Shown here in pieces: positions 1-7,689 of a stretch of 23,124 nucleotides of DNA. The DNA comes from JBPYFK01 sp051984675 (GTDB lineage: Bacteria; Actinomycetota; Actinomycetes; Mycobacteriales; Pseudonocardiaceae), in assembly GCA_051984675.1 (NCBI GenBank), contig JBPYFK010000006.1, forward strand, positions 1-23,124, read 5' to 3'. The notes below the pieces were generated by a model that ran no database searches, was not told where the DNA came from, and worked only from the letters and a program-made list of their open reading frames with translations. Every line of letters begins with the position of its first letter. The first letter of the stretch is position 1. The position numbers were made by a program, and so were the translations under genes.

Positions 1-156
1 CCCCGTTCGAAGGCAGCCTGGTACTTGGCCTCCCCCAAGGTTCGCCGGACCGCCTGGTCGATGTGAAGGCTGCGCGAGGTAGAGCTGCTCGGCGGCTCGC
101 GTGAAGCTGCCCGCCTCGGCGACGGCCGCGACGTAGCGAAGCTGGTGCAGTTCCAC
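1..156 (-). pseudogene. LysR-family regulator N-terminus, broken and joined to another gene piece
   Basis: Reading leftward from a GTG at 156, the first ~31 codons give VELHQLRYVAAVAEAGSF followed by TRAAEQLYLAQPS, the start of a LysR-type helix-turn-helix. LysR homology stops at about position 63, where a family member would continue into the recognition helix. From there another frame reads HIDQAVRRTLGEAKYQAAFERG, which resembles the C-terminal end of large ATP-binding LuxR/AfsR-type regulators. I read this as a junction between two unrelated gene fragments. The LysR start lies 15 nt after the stop of the Mo-hydroxylase operon, so a LysR regulator may once have adjoined the operon. The LysR part is fairly sure; the LuxR-type identity of the distal piece is tentative because the window edge cuts it. 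Confidence 0.55.
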
Positions 157-171
157 GGCGGGCGGGTTCCG

Positions 172-1371
172 TCAGCGACGATCGCGCCGGCGCCGGAACG
201 CCTGCCGTAGCCGGTGCAGAAGTGTGCTCACCAGGAGTCGGACCGCGCTGGGCGGCTTGCCCGGCCGGGCGGGGGCGCTGCCGGACGTCGCGGCCTCGCC
301 TAGCGATGCGGCGAACTGCTCGAACATGCGCCGGCTGATGTCCCCGGCGAGCGCTCTGCCGAACTGCGCGATCCGCCCGGTCAGGTAGACGTTCGCGCTG
401 GCGTGCAACGCGGTGCCGGTACCGGCGGGCTCGGTGCGCAGCACGATGTCGGCCTGGGTCTGCGCACCGCCGGCGTCCCGGCCCTGCGCGAGCACCCGGA
501 GCCTTCCCGCCGATCGGTCGTGTTCGAGGATCTGCGCGAGCCCGGAGAATGTGAGCTTCACCGGGCCGACCGAGATCTTCGCCCGGCCGGCGTACTGCGC
601 GCCGCCGAGTTCGTCGGTCAGTTCGGCGCCGGGCAGGCAGCGAGCGAGCAGGTGCGGGTCGTCGACGACGTCCCACACCTTCGCCGTGTCCACGGCGATC
701 TTCGTGGACACGCTCACGTCGATGGTTGGCTCGCCGTCGGGCAGCACGATCTCGACGGCTTCATTGGTCTTCGTTTCGGCGGAGTCGTTCGACGGCCGGT
801 CAGCGACGCGCCCCGCCGAGCGGCCGACGAGGGTACGCGTGCCGCAGTTGCCCGGCTCGGGAAGCCTGTCGGCGCACATGTCCCGCGTTTCGCGCACGGC
901 GGTGACGATGTTGCGGTAGCCCGTGCACCGGCAGATCACCCCGGACAGTTCCTTAGGCAGTTCGTCGTCGCTCACGCCGGGGTTGCTGGTAAGCAGGTCG
1001 TACGAACTCATCAGGAAGCCCGGCGTGCAAAAGCCGCACTGCAGCGCGTGGCTGCGGCCGAACGCCTCTTGCAGCGGATGCAGCTCGTCGGGTTTGCCGA
1101 GGCCCTCGACGGTGACGATGTCGGCACCGTCGAGCTGCACCGCGAACAGCAGGCACGCCCGCGCGGCCTGCCCGTCCACGAGGACGGTGCACATGCCGCA
1201 GACGCCGTGCTCGCAGCCAACGTGCGTGCCGGTGAGGCCGAGGTGGTCGCGCAACGCGTCGGAAAGTGTGACCCGGGCGGGCAGTTCGAGCCTTGTCGGT
1301 GTGCCGTTGACGGCGAAGCTCACGTCGATGCGCTCGCCCGCCTCGGCGCGGACGGGACGTGGTGCGATCAT
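172..1371 (-). CDS. [2Fe-2S] subunit of a Mo hydroxylase fused to a CoxG-like SRPBCC domain
   Basis: The protein has 399 residues. Residues ~15-165 are a CoxS/XDH-type small subunit. The plant-type cluster ligands are C53, C58, C61 and C73 (CEHGVCGMC), and the second cluster ligands are C112, C115, C147 and C149 (CGFC...CRC). After a hydrophilic linker (~170-212), residues ~215-360 form a CoxG/SRPBCC domain with CLPGAEL, GPVKLTFSG and GRIAQFGR. The tail (~375-399) is a basic amphipathic helix. CoxS is normally ~160 residues and CoxG a separate protein, so this is a natural fusion. CoxG proteins are known to tether Mo-CO dehydrogenases to the membrane and deliver electrons to quinone; a built-in tether is my inference. 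The ATG at 1371 overlaps the FAD-subunit stop (ATGA), has AAAGGGCGG just upstream and begins the family homology, so it is preferred over the longer frame upstream. Confidence 0.88.
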   Translation of the reverse strand: MIAPRPVRAEAGERIDVSFAVNGTPTRLELPARVTLSDALRDHLGLTGTHVGCEHGVCGMCTVLVDGQAARACLLFAVQLDGADIVTVEGLGKPDELHPLQEAFGRSHALQCGFCTPGFLMSSYDLLTSNPGVSDDELPKELSGVICRCTGYRNIVTAVRETRDMCADRLPEPGNCGTRTLVGRSAGRVADRPSNDSAETKTNEAVEIVLPDGEPTIDVSVSTKIAVDTAKVWDVVDDPHLLARCLPGAELTDELGGAQYAGRAKISVGPVKLTFSGLAQILEHDRSAGRLRVLAQGRDAGGAQTQADIVLRTEPAGTGTALHASANVYLTGRIAQFGRALAGDISRRMFEQFAASLGEAATSGSAPARPGKPPSAVRLLVSTLLHRLRQAFRRRRDRR

Positions 1372-2180
1372 GATCCGCCCTTTCTTCGAGCCCGGTCGAT
1401 CTCGCGGTGCGCCAGCACTCGGAACAGCCTGCGCCGATAGTGACGGGAGGCGTGCGCGTCGCCCTCGGTGTCGACCATGTCGTCCAGCATCTGGTCGGTG
1501 ACCCCGCCGAGCGCGAGGGTGCGGGTCACCGGCCGGTCGGAGATGCCGAACCCGGTGCACGTGACCTGTTCGCCGGTCACGTGTACCGCGACCCCGGCGA
1601 GCGCGAAGTCCCCATGCCGCCGGGCGATCTCAGCGAAGCCGTACCCGTCGCCGTCCCCGACCAGCGGAAACCGCACGCATGTCAGCACCTCGGCAGGGTC
1701 GAGCGCGGTCATCATGGCTCCGGCGAAGAACTCCCGCGCGGGAATCTGCCGGGTGCCCGTCTGTCCTGCGAGCGTGAGCGTCGCGCCGAGGCAGCACGCG
1801 ACAGCGGGCAACTCGGCGGCCGGGTCGGCATGGGCGATGCTGCCGCACACCGTGCCCCTGCTGCGCAGCTCCCGGTGCCCGACCCAAGGCAACGCCATGC
1901 CGAGCAGCGGGACCCGTGAGCTGATCGGGTCCTGCTCGACGCGACGTTGCCGCACGGTCGCACCGATGTCGACGTAGCGATCCGAACATTCGATGCGGTC
2001 CAGCTCGCCGATGCCGTTGATGTCCACCAGCACGTCGGGCCTGGCCAGGCGCATCGCGAGCACCGGCACCAGCGACTGACCCCCGGAGATGATCTTTGCT
2101 CCCCCGTCCGCGCGGGCCAGTTCGGACAACGCCTCGTCCAACGTGGACGGACGAGAGTAGGCGAACGGCGCGGCCTTCAT
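1368..2180 (-). CDS. FAD-binding medium subunit of a xanthine dehydrogenase/CoxM-family Mo hydroxylase
   Basis: The protein has 270 residues, close to the usual ~280 for CoxM. It starts MKAAPFAYSRPSTLDEAL, typical of the family. It carries both FAD-pyrophosphate motifs: AKIISGGQSLVPVL near residue 30 and RGTVCGSIAHADPAAELP near 110. A CO-dehydrogenase C-terminal-type domain follows. It passes electrons from the iron-sulfur subunit to FAD and then to the final acceptor. It begins 7 nt after the hydratase stop and its stop overlaps the next start (ATGA), so it is translationally coupled to the CoxS-CoxG fusion. The Shine-Dalgarno sequence before this start is poor, which suits coupling. Homology decides the start; the longer upstream frame is a shadow inside the hydratase gene. 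Confidence 0.9.
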   Translation of the reverse strand: MKAAPFAYSRPSTLDEALSELARADGGAKIISGGQSLVPVLAMRLARPDVLVDINGIGELDRIECSDRYVDIGATVRQRRVEQDPISSRVPLLGMALPWVGHRELRSRGTVCGSIAHADPAAELPAVACCLGATLTLAGQTGTRQIPAREFFAGAMMTALDPAEVLTCVRFPLVGDGDGYGFAEIARRHGDFALAGVAVHVTGEQVTCTGFGISDRPVTRTLALGGVTDQMLDDMVDTEGDAHASRHYRRRLFRVLAHREIDRARRKGGS

Positions 2181-2187
2181 TGGAGGG

Positions 2188-2967
2188 TCACCGGCCCTGG
2201 AACTTGGGCTTGCGCTTCTCGGTGAACGCGGCGACGCCCTCGGCGAAGTCCTTGCTCGACCGCAGCATCGCGTACGCCTTGCGTTCGAGCTCGATACCGG
2301 AGTACAACGGCGCGTCGACGCCCTTGTCCAGCACCTCCTTCGCGGTGCGGGCGGCCAGCGGCGAGAACCCGAGCAGCGTCTCGGCGATGCGCTCGACCTC
2401 GGCTTCCAGCACGGCCCGGTCAGGCACGACGTGGGCGACAAGCCCCCAGTCGCCGGCCTGCCTCGCGTTGATCCGGGTCGCGGTCATGACGTGGTATTTC
2501 GCCCGGGAAAGCCCGATCAGGCGCGCAAGCCGCTGCGTGCCGCCCGAGCCGGGGATCATCCCCAGCCGCATCTCCGGCAGCGCGAACTCGCTGCGTTCGG
2601 TGCACACACGGATGTCGGTGGACAGCGCCAGTTCGAGACCGACACCGAAGCAGTAGCCGTCAACGGCGGTGATCACCGGCTTCGGGCTGCGCGCCGGCGC
2701 GGTCACGTTGTGCCCGAGATCGGTGAAGTCGACCGGATCGACCTCCATGAAGCCGGCAATATCGCCGCCGGACGAGAAGTGCTCGCCGTCGGCCTGGACC
2801 ACGACCACCTGGATATCATCGTCGGCGTCGATCTCGGCGAACCGGTCGGCCATGACCTGCCTGGTCTCCCAGGTGATGATGTTGTACTTGCCGTGGTCGA
2901 GGGTCAGGTATGCGACGCGACCGTCGTGCCCGCGGTCCAGCCGAATCTCGCCTCCGGTGAGTGGCAT
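2188..2967 (-). CDS. Enoyl-CoA hydratase/isomerase (crotonase) family protein
   Basis: The 259-residue crotonase-fold protein has the usual family length. Both hydratase glutamates are visible with the exact 20-residue spacing of rat mitochondrial hydratase (E144/E164): E112 in GLELAL and E132 in ALPEM. The oxyanion-hole segments read FSSGGDI (~64-70) and GYCFGVG (~104-110), and IPGSGGTQRL follows. It is therefore probably catalytically competent as a hydratase or hydrolase on an acyl-CoA. It lies 2 nt after the Mo large subunit and 7 nt before the FAD subunit, and is preceded by GAAGGGAAG. The position inside a Mo-hydroxylase/CoA-ligase operon suggests it acts on the hydroxylated acyl-CoA; an HmfE-like ring-opening or hydrolase role is an inference. 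The exact substrate cannot be read from sequence. Confidence 0.9.
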   Translation of the reverse strand: MPLTGGEIRLDRGHDGRVAYLTLDHGKYNIITWETRQVMADRFAEIDADDDIQVVVVQADGEHFSSGGDIAGFMEVDPVDFTDLGHNVTAPARSPKPVITAVDGYCFGVGLELALSTDIRVCTERSEFALPEMRLGMIPGSGGTQRLARLIGLSRAKYHVMTATRINARQAGDWGLVAHVVPDRAVLEAEVERIAETLLGFSPLAARTAKEVLDKGVDAPLYSGIELERKAYAMLRSSKDFAEGVAAFTEKRKPKFQGR

Positions 2968-2969
2968 GG

Positions 2970-5366
2970 TCAGTGCTTCCCTTCTGTCGTGCGTTCCAGC
3001 AGTTCGTGCACCACGTTGCCGTGCAGCGGGAGGCTGGTGATGTCGATGCCGAGCGCGTCGGCGATGGCGCCCGCGATGGCGGCCGGCAGACTCATAGAAC
3101 TGCCCTCGCCGCAGCCTTTGGCGCCGAGCTTGGTCAACGGTGACGGCGTTTCGAGGTGGTCGCTGTTGAGTTGGTAGGTCGTCTCGGCGGTCGTGGGACA
3201 CAGGTAGTCCATGAACGTCGCGGTCGGCTGACCTGACGGGGAGTAGGCCATCTCCTCGTAGAGCGCACCGCCGATCGCGTGCGCGAGCGCGCCGTGCACC
3301 TGTCCTTCGAGCAGCACGGGGTGAAGGATCGTGCCCGCGTCGTGGACGGTGCAGATCTGTTCGAGCGTGATCAGCCTGGTTTCGGGATCGACCGAGACCA
3401 CGGCCAGCTCGGCGACGAACCCGTAGCACAGACTCGAGTTGATCTGGTCGCTTCGGCTGGCGGCCTTGGACTCGGGTGGCGTGAACGCGGCCTCTTCGTA
3501 TAGCCGCGCGGGTACGCCCTCGGGAAGCGAGCCGGGGTCCCAGTGCACGAGCCCGGCCGCGTGCCGAAACGGCACCGACTCCTCCGGCCGTGCGCGGACC
3601 CGGACCACGCCAGCGGAAAGCTCCACTGTGGATGGATCGACGCCGAGCAGCACCGCGCCAGCGATCCTGATCGTCTCGGCGAGCCGGTCGCACGCCTCGT
3701 CGAGGGCGCTGGTGAGCAGTGGCGCAAAGCGCGACGAGTAGCTGCCCGAGGTGATCGTCCACGGCGTCGTGGCCGTGTCCATCTCGACCACGGGACGCAC
3801 CTGCTCGCACGGCAGACCCAGCGCCTCCGCGACCACGGCCTGCGCGACCGTCGCGTGCCCCTGCCCCTGCGGGACCGTGCCGAGCAGCACGGACACGAGG
3901 CCGTTCGGGTCGACGGAGACACGCACGTGCTCGGTGGAGCCGGACTTTCCGCGCCCGGCCGGCCGCTGGTCGGCGGGCGTCGCGAGGCCGACGTAGCCGA
4001 TGTTGGTCGCCGACGGGTCGACGATCGTCGCGACGCCGATGCCGAGGTACTCGCCGCGCTCGCGGGCCTCGGCTTGTCTGCGTTGCAGGGCCTGGTAGTC
4101 GGCGTTCTTGCAGAGCATGTCCAGCGCGGTGTGGTAGTTGCCGGAGTCGTAAATGCCGCCGGTCGGTGTCGCGTACGGAAAGTCTTCGCTGCGGACGAAG
4201 TTGCGCCTGCGGAGCTCGACCGGATCGGTTGCGCACTCGCGCGCGATCTCGTCCATGAGCCGTTCGAGCCCGAAGTACAACTGCTGCCCACCGAAGCCGC
4301 GGTTGAGTCCCGTCGGCGTCTTGTTGGTCACGACCGCGCGCGAGCGGATCTCGACCGCATCGATGCGGTAGGCGCCGGTGATGTTGCCAAAACAGCGGTA
4401 GAGCGTGCTCGGCTCGGGCGGACGCAGATAGGCACCGACGTTGTCGACCAGGTCCGCGCGCAGCGCTTCGACGATGCCGTCGGCGGAGACGGCCGCGCTG
4501 AACCGCATCGTGCGGTCCGACCCCGCCGAGCTGGCGAGCAGGTGCTCGACGCGGTCCTCGGTCCAGCGAACGGGTCTGCCCGCGTGCTTGCTTGCCAGCG
4601 CCATCAGCGCGACGTACGGGTAGATGCCAGCCTTGATGCCGAAGCTGCCGCCGACGTCGGCGGGAATGCGCAGGCGGATGCGCGACGCGGGCAGGCCGAA
4701 CGCGCCTGCCAGCACGGCGACCATCGAGAACGGGCCGTGGAAGTTCGACCACGCCTCGATCGACGGCCCGTCGGCTTCATCGCGCCACTCCGCGACCACC
4801 GAGTAGCACTCCATCGGAGTCGAGGAGTAACGCGGGAAGGCATAGTCGCGCGCGATCACCCGGTCCGCGCTGGCGAACGCGTCGGCCACGTCGCCGAAGG
4901 TGAACGTGCGATCGGTGGCCACGTTGGCCTCGGCGTCGTCGTGCAACAGCGGCGCGTCCACACGCAGCGCCGCACTGATGTCCATCACGTGTGGGAGTGG
5001 TTCGTAGTCGACCTCGACGAGTTCCGCAGCGTCCTCGGCGACGTACCGGTCCGAGGCGACGACGACGGCGACCGGTTCACCGACAAAGCGCACCTTGTCT
5101 ACCGCGGTCGGGTAGTACGGCATCGGTGTCTTGACCGCGAGCGGGAACGGTTTCAGCTCGGCGCTGACCTGCTCGGGTCCGAGCACGGCCGCGACCCCAG
5201 GGTGGCTGCGCGCCCGGCTGAGGTCCACGCTCCTGATGCGCGCGTGCGGATACGGGCTGCGCACGATCGCCGCCGCAAGCGTGCCGACGAACGGGTCAAG
5301 ATCGTCGAGGAACCGGCCGCGGCCGGTAAGCAGCGGCGGATCCTCGACGCGGGCGCAGACGCTCAT
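2970..5366 (-). CDS. Molybdopterin-binding large subunit of a CoxL/xanthine dehydrogenase-family hydroxylase (not CO dehydrogenase)
   Basis: The 798-residue protein matches the family length (~780-810). It starts with RVEDPPLLTGRGRFLDDL, typical of CoxL-like subunits. DVGGSFGIK (~237-245) is the molybdopterin-dinucleotide glycine loop. The active-site loop reads PTGLNRGFGGQQ (~351-362). CO dehydrogenase has AYRCSFR here, whereas the RGFGG form is what xanthine dehydrogenases carry around their substrate-binding arginine. The catalytic glutamate is E754 in KGCGEGSS. It should insert a water-derived oxygen into an organic substrate, with electrons leaving through the [2Fe-2S] and FAD subunits. 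Its ATG overlaps the ligase stop by 4 nt and AGGAGAGG lies just upstream. Linkage to a CoA ligase suggests an aromatic or heteroaromatic acyl-CoA substrate (inference). Confidence 0.92.
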   Translation of the reverse strand: MSVCARVEDPPLLTGRGRFLDDLDPFVGTLAAAIVRSPYPHARIRSVDLSRARSHPGVAAVLGPEQVSAELKPFPLAVKTPMPYYPTAVDKVRFVGEPVAVVVASDRYVAEDAAELVEVDYEPLPHVMDISAALRVDAPLLHDDAEANVATDRTFTFGDVADAFASADRVIARDYAFPRYSSTPMECYSVVAEWRDEADGPSIEAWSNFHGPFSMVAVLAGAFGLPASRIRLRIPADVGGSFGIKAGIYPYVALMALASKHAGRPVRWTEDRVEHLLASSAGSDRTMRFSAAVSADGIVEALRADLVDNVGAYLRPPEPSTLYRCFGNITGAYRIDAVEIRSRAVVTNKTPTGLNRGFGGQQLYFGLERLMDEIARECATDPVELRRRNFVRSEDFPYATPTGGIYDSGNYHTALDMLCKNADYQALQRRQAEARERGEYLGIGVATIVDPSATNIGYVGLATPADQRPAGRGKSGSTEHVRVSVDPNGLVSVLLGTVPQGQGHATVAQAVVAEALGLPCEQVRPVVEMDTATTPWTITSGSYSSRFAPLLTSALDEACDRLAETIRIAGAVLLGVDPSTVELSAGVVRVRARPEESVPFRHAAGLVHWDPGSLPEGVPARLYEEAAFTPPESKAASRSDQINSSLCYGFVAELAVVSVDPETRLITLEQICTVHDAGTILHPVLLEGQVHGALAHAIGGALYEEMAYSPSGQPTATFMDYLCPTTAETTYQLNSDHLETPSPLTKLGAKGCGEGSSMSLPAAIAGAIADALGIDITSLPLHGNVVHELLERTTEGKH

Positions 5367-6919
5367 GTCCTCTCCTGCAGCTCGTGCTCGGCCAGCACCT
5401 CGTAGTGCCCCGCGCCCAACTCGCGGCGCAGGATCTTGCCCACGGCGGACTTCGGGATGGACCCAACCGCGACGATGCGCTTGGGCCGCTTCAGCGACGG
5501 CAACCCGGCCCCGTCGCGGGCGAAACTTCTCAGCTGTTCGACCGCGGCCGCGGGCGCAACTCCCTGTTCGGGCACGAAGAACGCGGTGACCGCCTGTCCC
5601 CAGCGGTCGTCGGAGGTGCCCGCGACGACAACCTCCTGCACAGCGGGGCAGCGCGCGAGCGCGTTCTCGATCTCGTCGGGATAGATGTTCTCCCCGCCCG
5701 AGTTGATCATGTCGTCGACGCGGCCCGCCACCCAGAGGTCGCCGACATCGTCGACCGTGGCCAGGTCTCCGGGGAAGTACCAGCCGTCGCGGATGCTCTT
5801 CGCATCGGCGTCTGGTCGTTTCCAGTAGCCGGTGAACGCCTCGGGGTTGTCGAGCGAGATCGCGAGCTGCCCCTGTTCGCCTGGCGCGACGAGGTCGTCG
5901 GGATTTGCGCCGGGCTCCGGGGCCACCAAGCGCACCCGGGAGAACACGCCCGCCCGACCCGCGCTGCCGGGCTTTGCCCGTACGTCCGGCCCGATGGTGA
6001 ACGTGTAGATCTCCGTGCTGCCGAAGTGGTTGACGAAGGTGTGCGGACGCAGCGTCTCGGTCAGCCGTTCGGCCAACGCGGTGGTCATGGCCGCACCGGC
6101 GTAGGAGAGCTTCGCAACCGTTCGTGCCTCGGCCAGTCGGCCGGTGTGCAGCAGCGACCAGTAGATCGTCGGTACCAGGTAGAGGCTGTTGATGTTCTCG
6201 CGCACGATGAGTTCGAGCGCCTCGTCGGCGTCGAAGCGCACCTGCGGAACCCAAGTGCCCGCTGTGACGATCGTGGCCAGCAGCGTCCGTATGCCCATCG
6301 TGTGAAACAGCGGCATCACGCCGAGCGTGCGGTCGAAGTACGCCTGTCCGGTCTGGATCACGTGTGCCAGCGCGGCGTAGTGCTCCGCCGAATGGCTGCG
6401 TGGAACACCCTTCGGCTTTCCCGTGGTGCCCGAGGTGTAGAGCATGACGCTCGTGTCGTCGGCGCCGACACTCACCGCGGGACAACCCGCGTCCCCGTGG
6501 GCGGCGCGGTATTCGATGGTGCCCACTTCGCCGACCGAGCCGGATCGCGCCGTTCGGACGCCGGGGGTGGGCTCCAGGGCCCGGGCGACGAGCTGTTCGT
6601 TGGCTTCGTCGTAGACCACGAGCACCGGTTCAGCATCGTGGATGCAGTATGCGAGTTCGCTGGTGCCGAACCGAAACGACAGCGGGACGGAGACAGCGCC
6701 GATTTTCTGCGCCGCTAGGTGCAGGGTCGCCAGCGCAAGCCCGCCTGCGAGCACCAAGACGACCCGGTCACCGGGCCGCACACCGAGTGCGCCGAGTGCG
6801 CGGGCGAGCCGGTCGGTGCGCGCGTCCCATTCGGCGTAGGTCAGGCTGTTCGATCCGCCCACCGCGCGGTGGGCCGGATAACGCTCGGCCGTCCAGCGCA
6901 GCGCTGTACCAAGATCCAT
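5363..6919 (-). CDS. AMP-forming acyl-CoA synthetase (acid:CoA ligase)
   Basis: The 518-residue ANL-superfamily enzyme has normal length. The P-loop YTSGTTGKPKGV spans ~161-172. FGSTEIYTF matches the A5-type motif, DGWYFPGDLA and AGRVDDMINSGGENIYP cover the hinge region, and the catalytic lysine is K495 in PKSAVGKILRRE. It activates a carboxylic acid to its CoA thioester through an acyl-adenylate. It is the first gene of the minus-strand operon and overlaps the Mo large subunit by ATGA. The ATG at 6919 is chosen because GGAGAG lies 6 nt upstream and homology starts there (MDLGTALRWTAERYP). The sequence does not give the substrate; context favours an aromatic or furan carboxylate. Expression is probably controlled from the shared intergenic region facing the PadR gene. 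Confidence 0.92.
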   Translation of the reverse strand: MDLGTALRWTAERYPAHRAVGGSNSLTYAEWDARTDRLARALGALGVRPGDRVVLVLAGGLALATLHLAAQKIGAVSVPLSFRFGTSELAYCIHDAEPVLVVYDEANEQLVARALEPTPGVRTARSGSVGEVGTIEYRAAHGDAGCPAVSVGADDTSVMLYTSGTTGKPKGVPRSHSAEHYAALAHVIQTGQAYFDRTLGVMPLFHTMGIRTLLATIVTAGTWVPQVRFDADEALELIVRENINSLYLVPTIYWSLLHTGRLAEARTVAKLSYAGAAMTTALAERLTETLRPHTFVNHFGSTEIYTFTIGPDVRAKPGSAGRAGVFSRVRLVAPEPGANPDDLVAPGEQGQLAISLDNPEAFTGYWKRPDADAKSIRDGWYFPGDLATVDDVGDLWVAGRVDDMINSGGENIYPDEIENALARCPAVQEVVVAGTSDDRWGQAVTAFFVPEQGVAPAAAVEQLRSFARDGAGLPSLKRPKRIVAVGSIPKSAVGKILRRELGAGHYEVLAEHELQERT

Positions 6920-6986
6920 GACTGCTCTCCGTTGCAACCGGATGCACATGGCGTGAACCACGGCAACAGTCCGATGAATATGGTCT

Positions 6987-7005
6987 GTTTCAGACTATAT
7001 GAAAC
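6987..7005. promoter_or_regulatory. Candidate PadR operator in the divergent promoter
   Basis: GTTTCAGACTATATGAAAC has perfect 6-bp arms (GTTTCA/TGAAAC) around a 7-nt AT-rich centre. It lies in the ~105-nt gap between the ligase start (6919) and the PadR start (7025). A PadR gene facing the operon it borders usually represses both promoters, so this is the natural binding site. The assignment is inference from position and symmetry. Confidence 0.55.
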
Positions 7006-7024
7006 GTACGGTATCCTCTCGGGT

Positions 7025-7579
7025 ATGTCAAGGATGCGGCTGTCCACGACGTCCTATGTCGTGCTGGGAATGATCGCGTTGCGAGGACCGTCCACTTCGT
7101 ACGATCTCAAGCGCGCGATCGGTCGGTCAGTCGGTTACTTCTGGACTTTCCCGCACGCGCAGCTGTACTCGGAGCCGAAACGGCTGAAGGAGGCAGGCCT
7201 GCTCGATCTCGACGAGGAGAGTCACGGGCGCAGGCGCAAGCTCTACACCATCACCGACGCGGGCAGGGAAGCGTTGCGCCAGTGGCTGTCCGAACCGGTT
7301 GACGCGCACTTCGAACTTCGTGACGTAGCCGAGATCAAGCTGTTTTTCAACGAGCTCGCCGAACCGGACGACGTGCTGCAACTCGCCGAGGGCCAGATCG
7401 CGCAGCACGAACGCCGCATCGCCGTCTACGAGGACATGCAGCACCGCTACAGCGATATCAGCGGTCTCTCCAGCCGCATGGTTACGCTCCAGCTTGGACT
7501 GGGCATGGAACACGCCGCGCTGACCTTCTGGCGCGACGTCGCCGAGCAGGTTAAACGCGGTGAATTCCCACGGCCATAA
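7025..7579 (+). CDS. PadR-family transcriptional regulator
   Basis: The 184-residue protein has an N-terminal PadR winged helix (~12-85; YVVLGMIALRGPSTSYDLK, then the wing RRRKLYTITDAGREALRQWL) and a C-terminal helical dimerisation domain (~95-175; ELRDVAEIKLFF...HRYSDISG). PadR proteins are usually repressors released by a small ligand, often a phenolic acid or a drug. It is transcribed away from the ligase/Mo-hydroxylase operon, whose expression it probably controls. The start is ATG 7025 (MSRMRLSTTSYVV) or the in-frame ATG at 7034. No clear ribosome binding site precedes 7025, so a very short leader is possible. The longer frame upstream is antisense to the ligase gene and is not used. Confidence 0.88.
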   Translation: MSRMRLSTTSYVVLGMIALRGPSTSYDLKRAIGRSVGYFWTFPHAQLYSEPKRLKEAGLLDLDEESHGRRRKLYTITDAGREALRQWLSEPVDAHFELRDVAEIKLFFNELAEPDDVLQLAEGQIAQHERRIAVYEDMQHRYSDISGLSSRMVTLQLGLGMEHAALTFWRDVAEQVKRGEFPRP

Positions 7580-7595
7580 CCCTCATCGTGGCTGC

Positions 7596-7630
7596 ATAGG
7601 CACTATCGCGCTGGCATAGTCGCTGCCTAT
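7596..7630 (+). terminator. Possible hairpin terminator after the PadR gene
   Basis: ATAGGC (from 7596) plus ACTAT pairs with ATAGT and GCCTAT (to 7630), giving an 11-bp stem with a 4-nt bulge (cgct) on the right side. It starts 17 nt after the PadR stop. No T-run follows, so termination is only a suggestion. Confidence 0.35.
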
Positions 7631-7689
7631 CGTTCGCATCGCGCATTGCGCATTGCCGCCCCTCGCGAACAGCACTGTCTGAGTCCAAC

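Noticed and set aside
403..1440. Long plus-strand open frames across the Mo-hydroxylase operon (also 3543-5405 and 5384-6718)
   Set aside because: They are antisense shadows created by the high third-position GC of the minus-strand genes and show no family motifs.
2970..5366. Labelling the Mo hydroxylase as an aerobic CO dehydrogenase
   Set aside because: The Cys-containing CO dehydrogenase loop is absent, and the operon contains a CoA ligase and a crotonase-family gene, which point to an organic acid.
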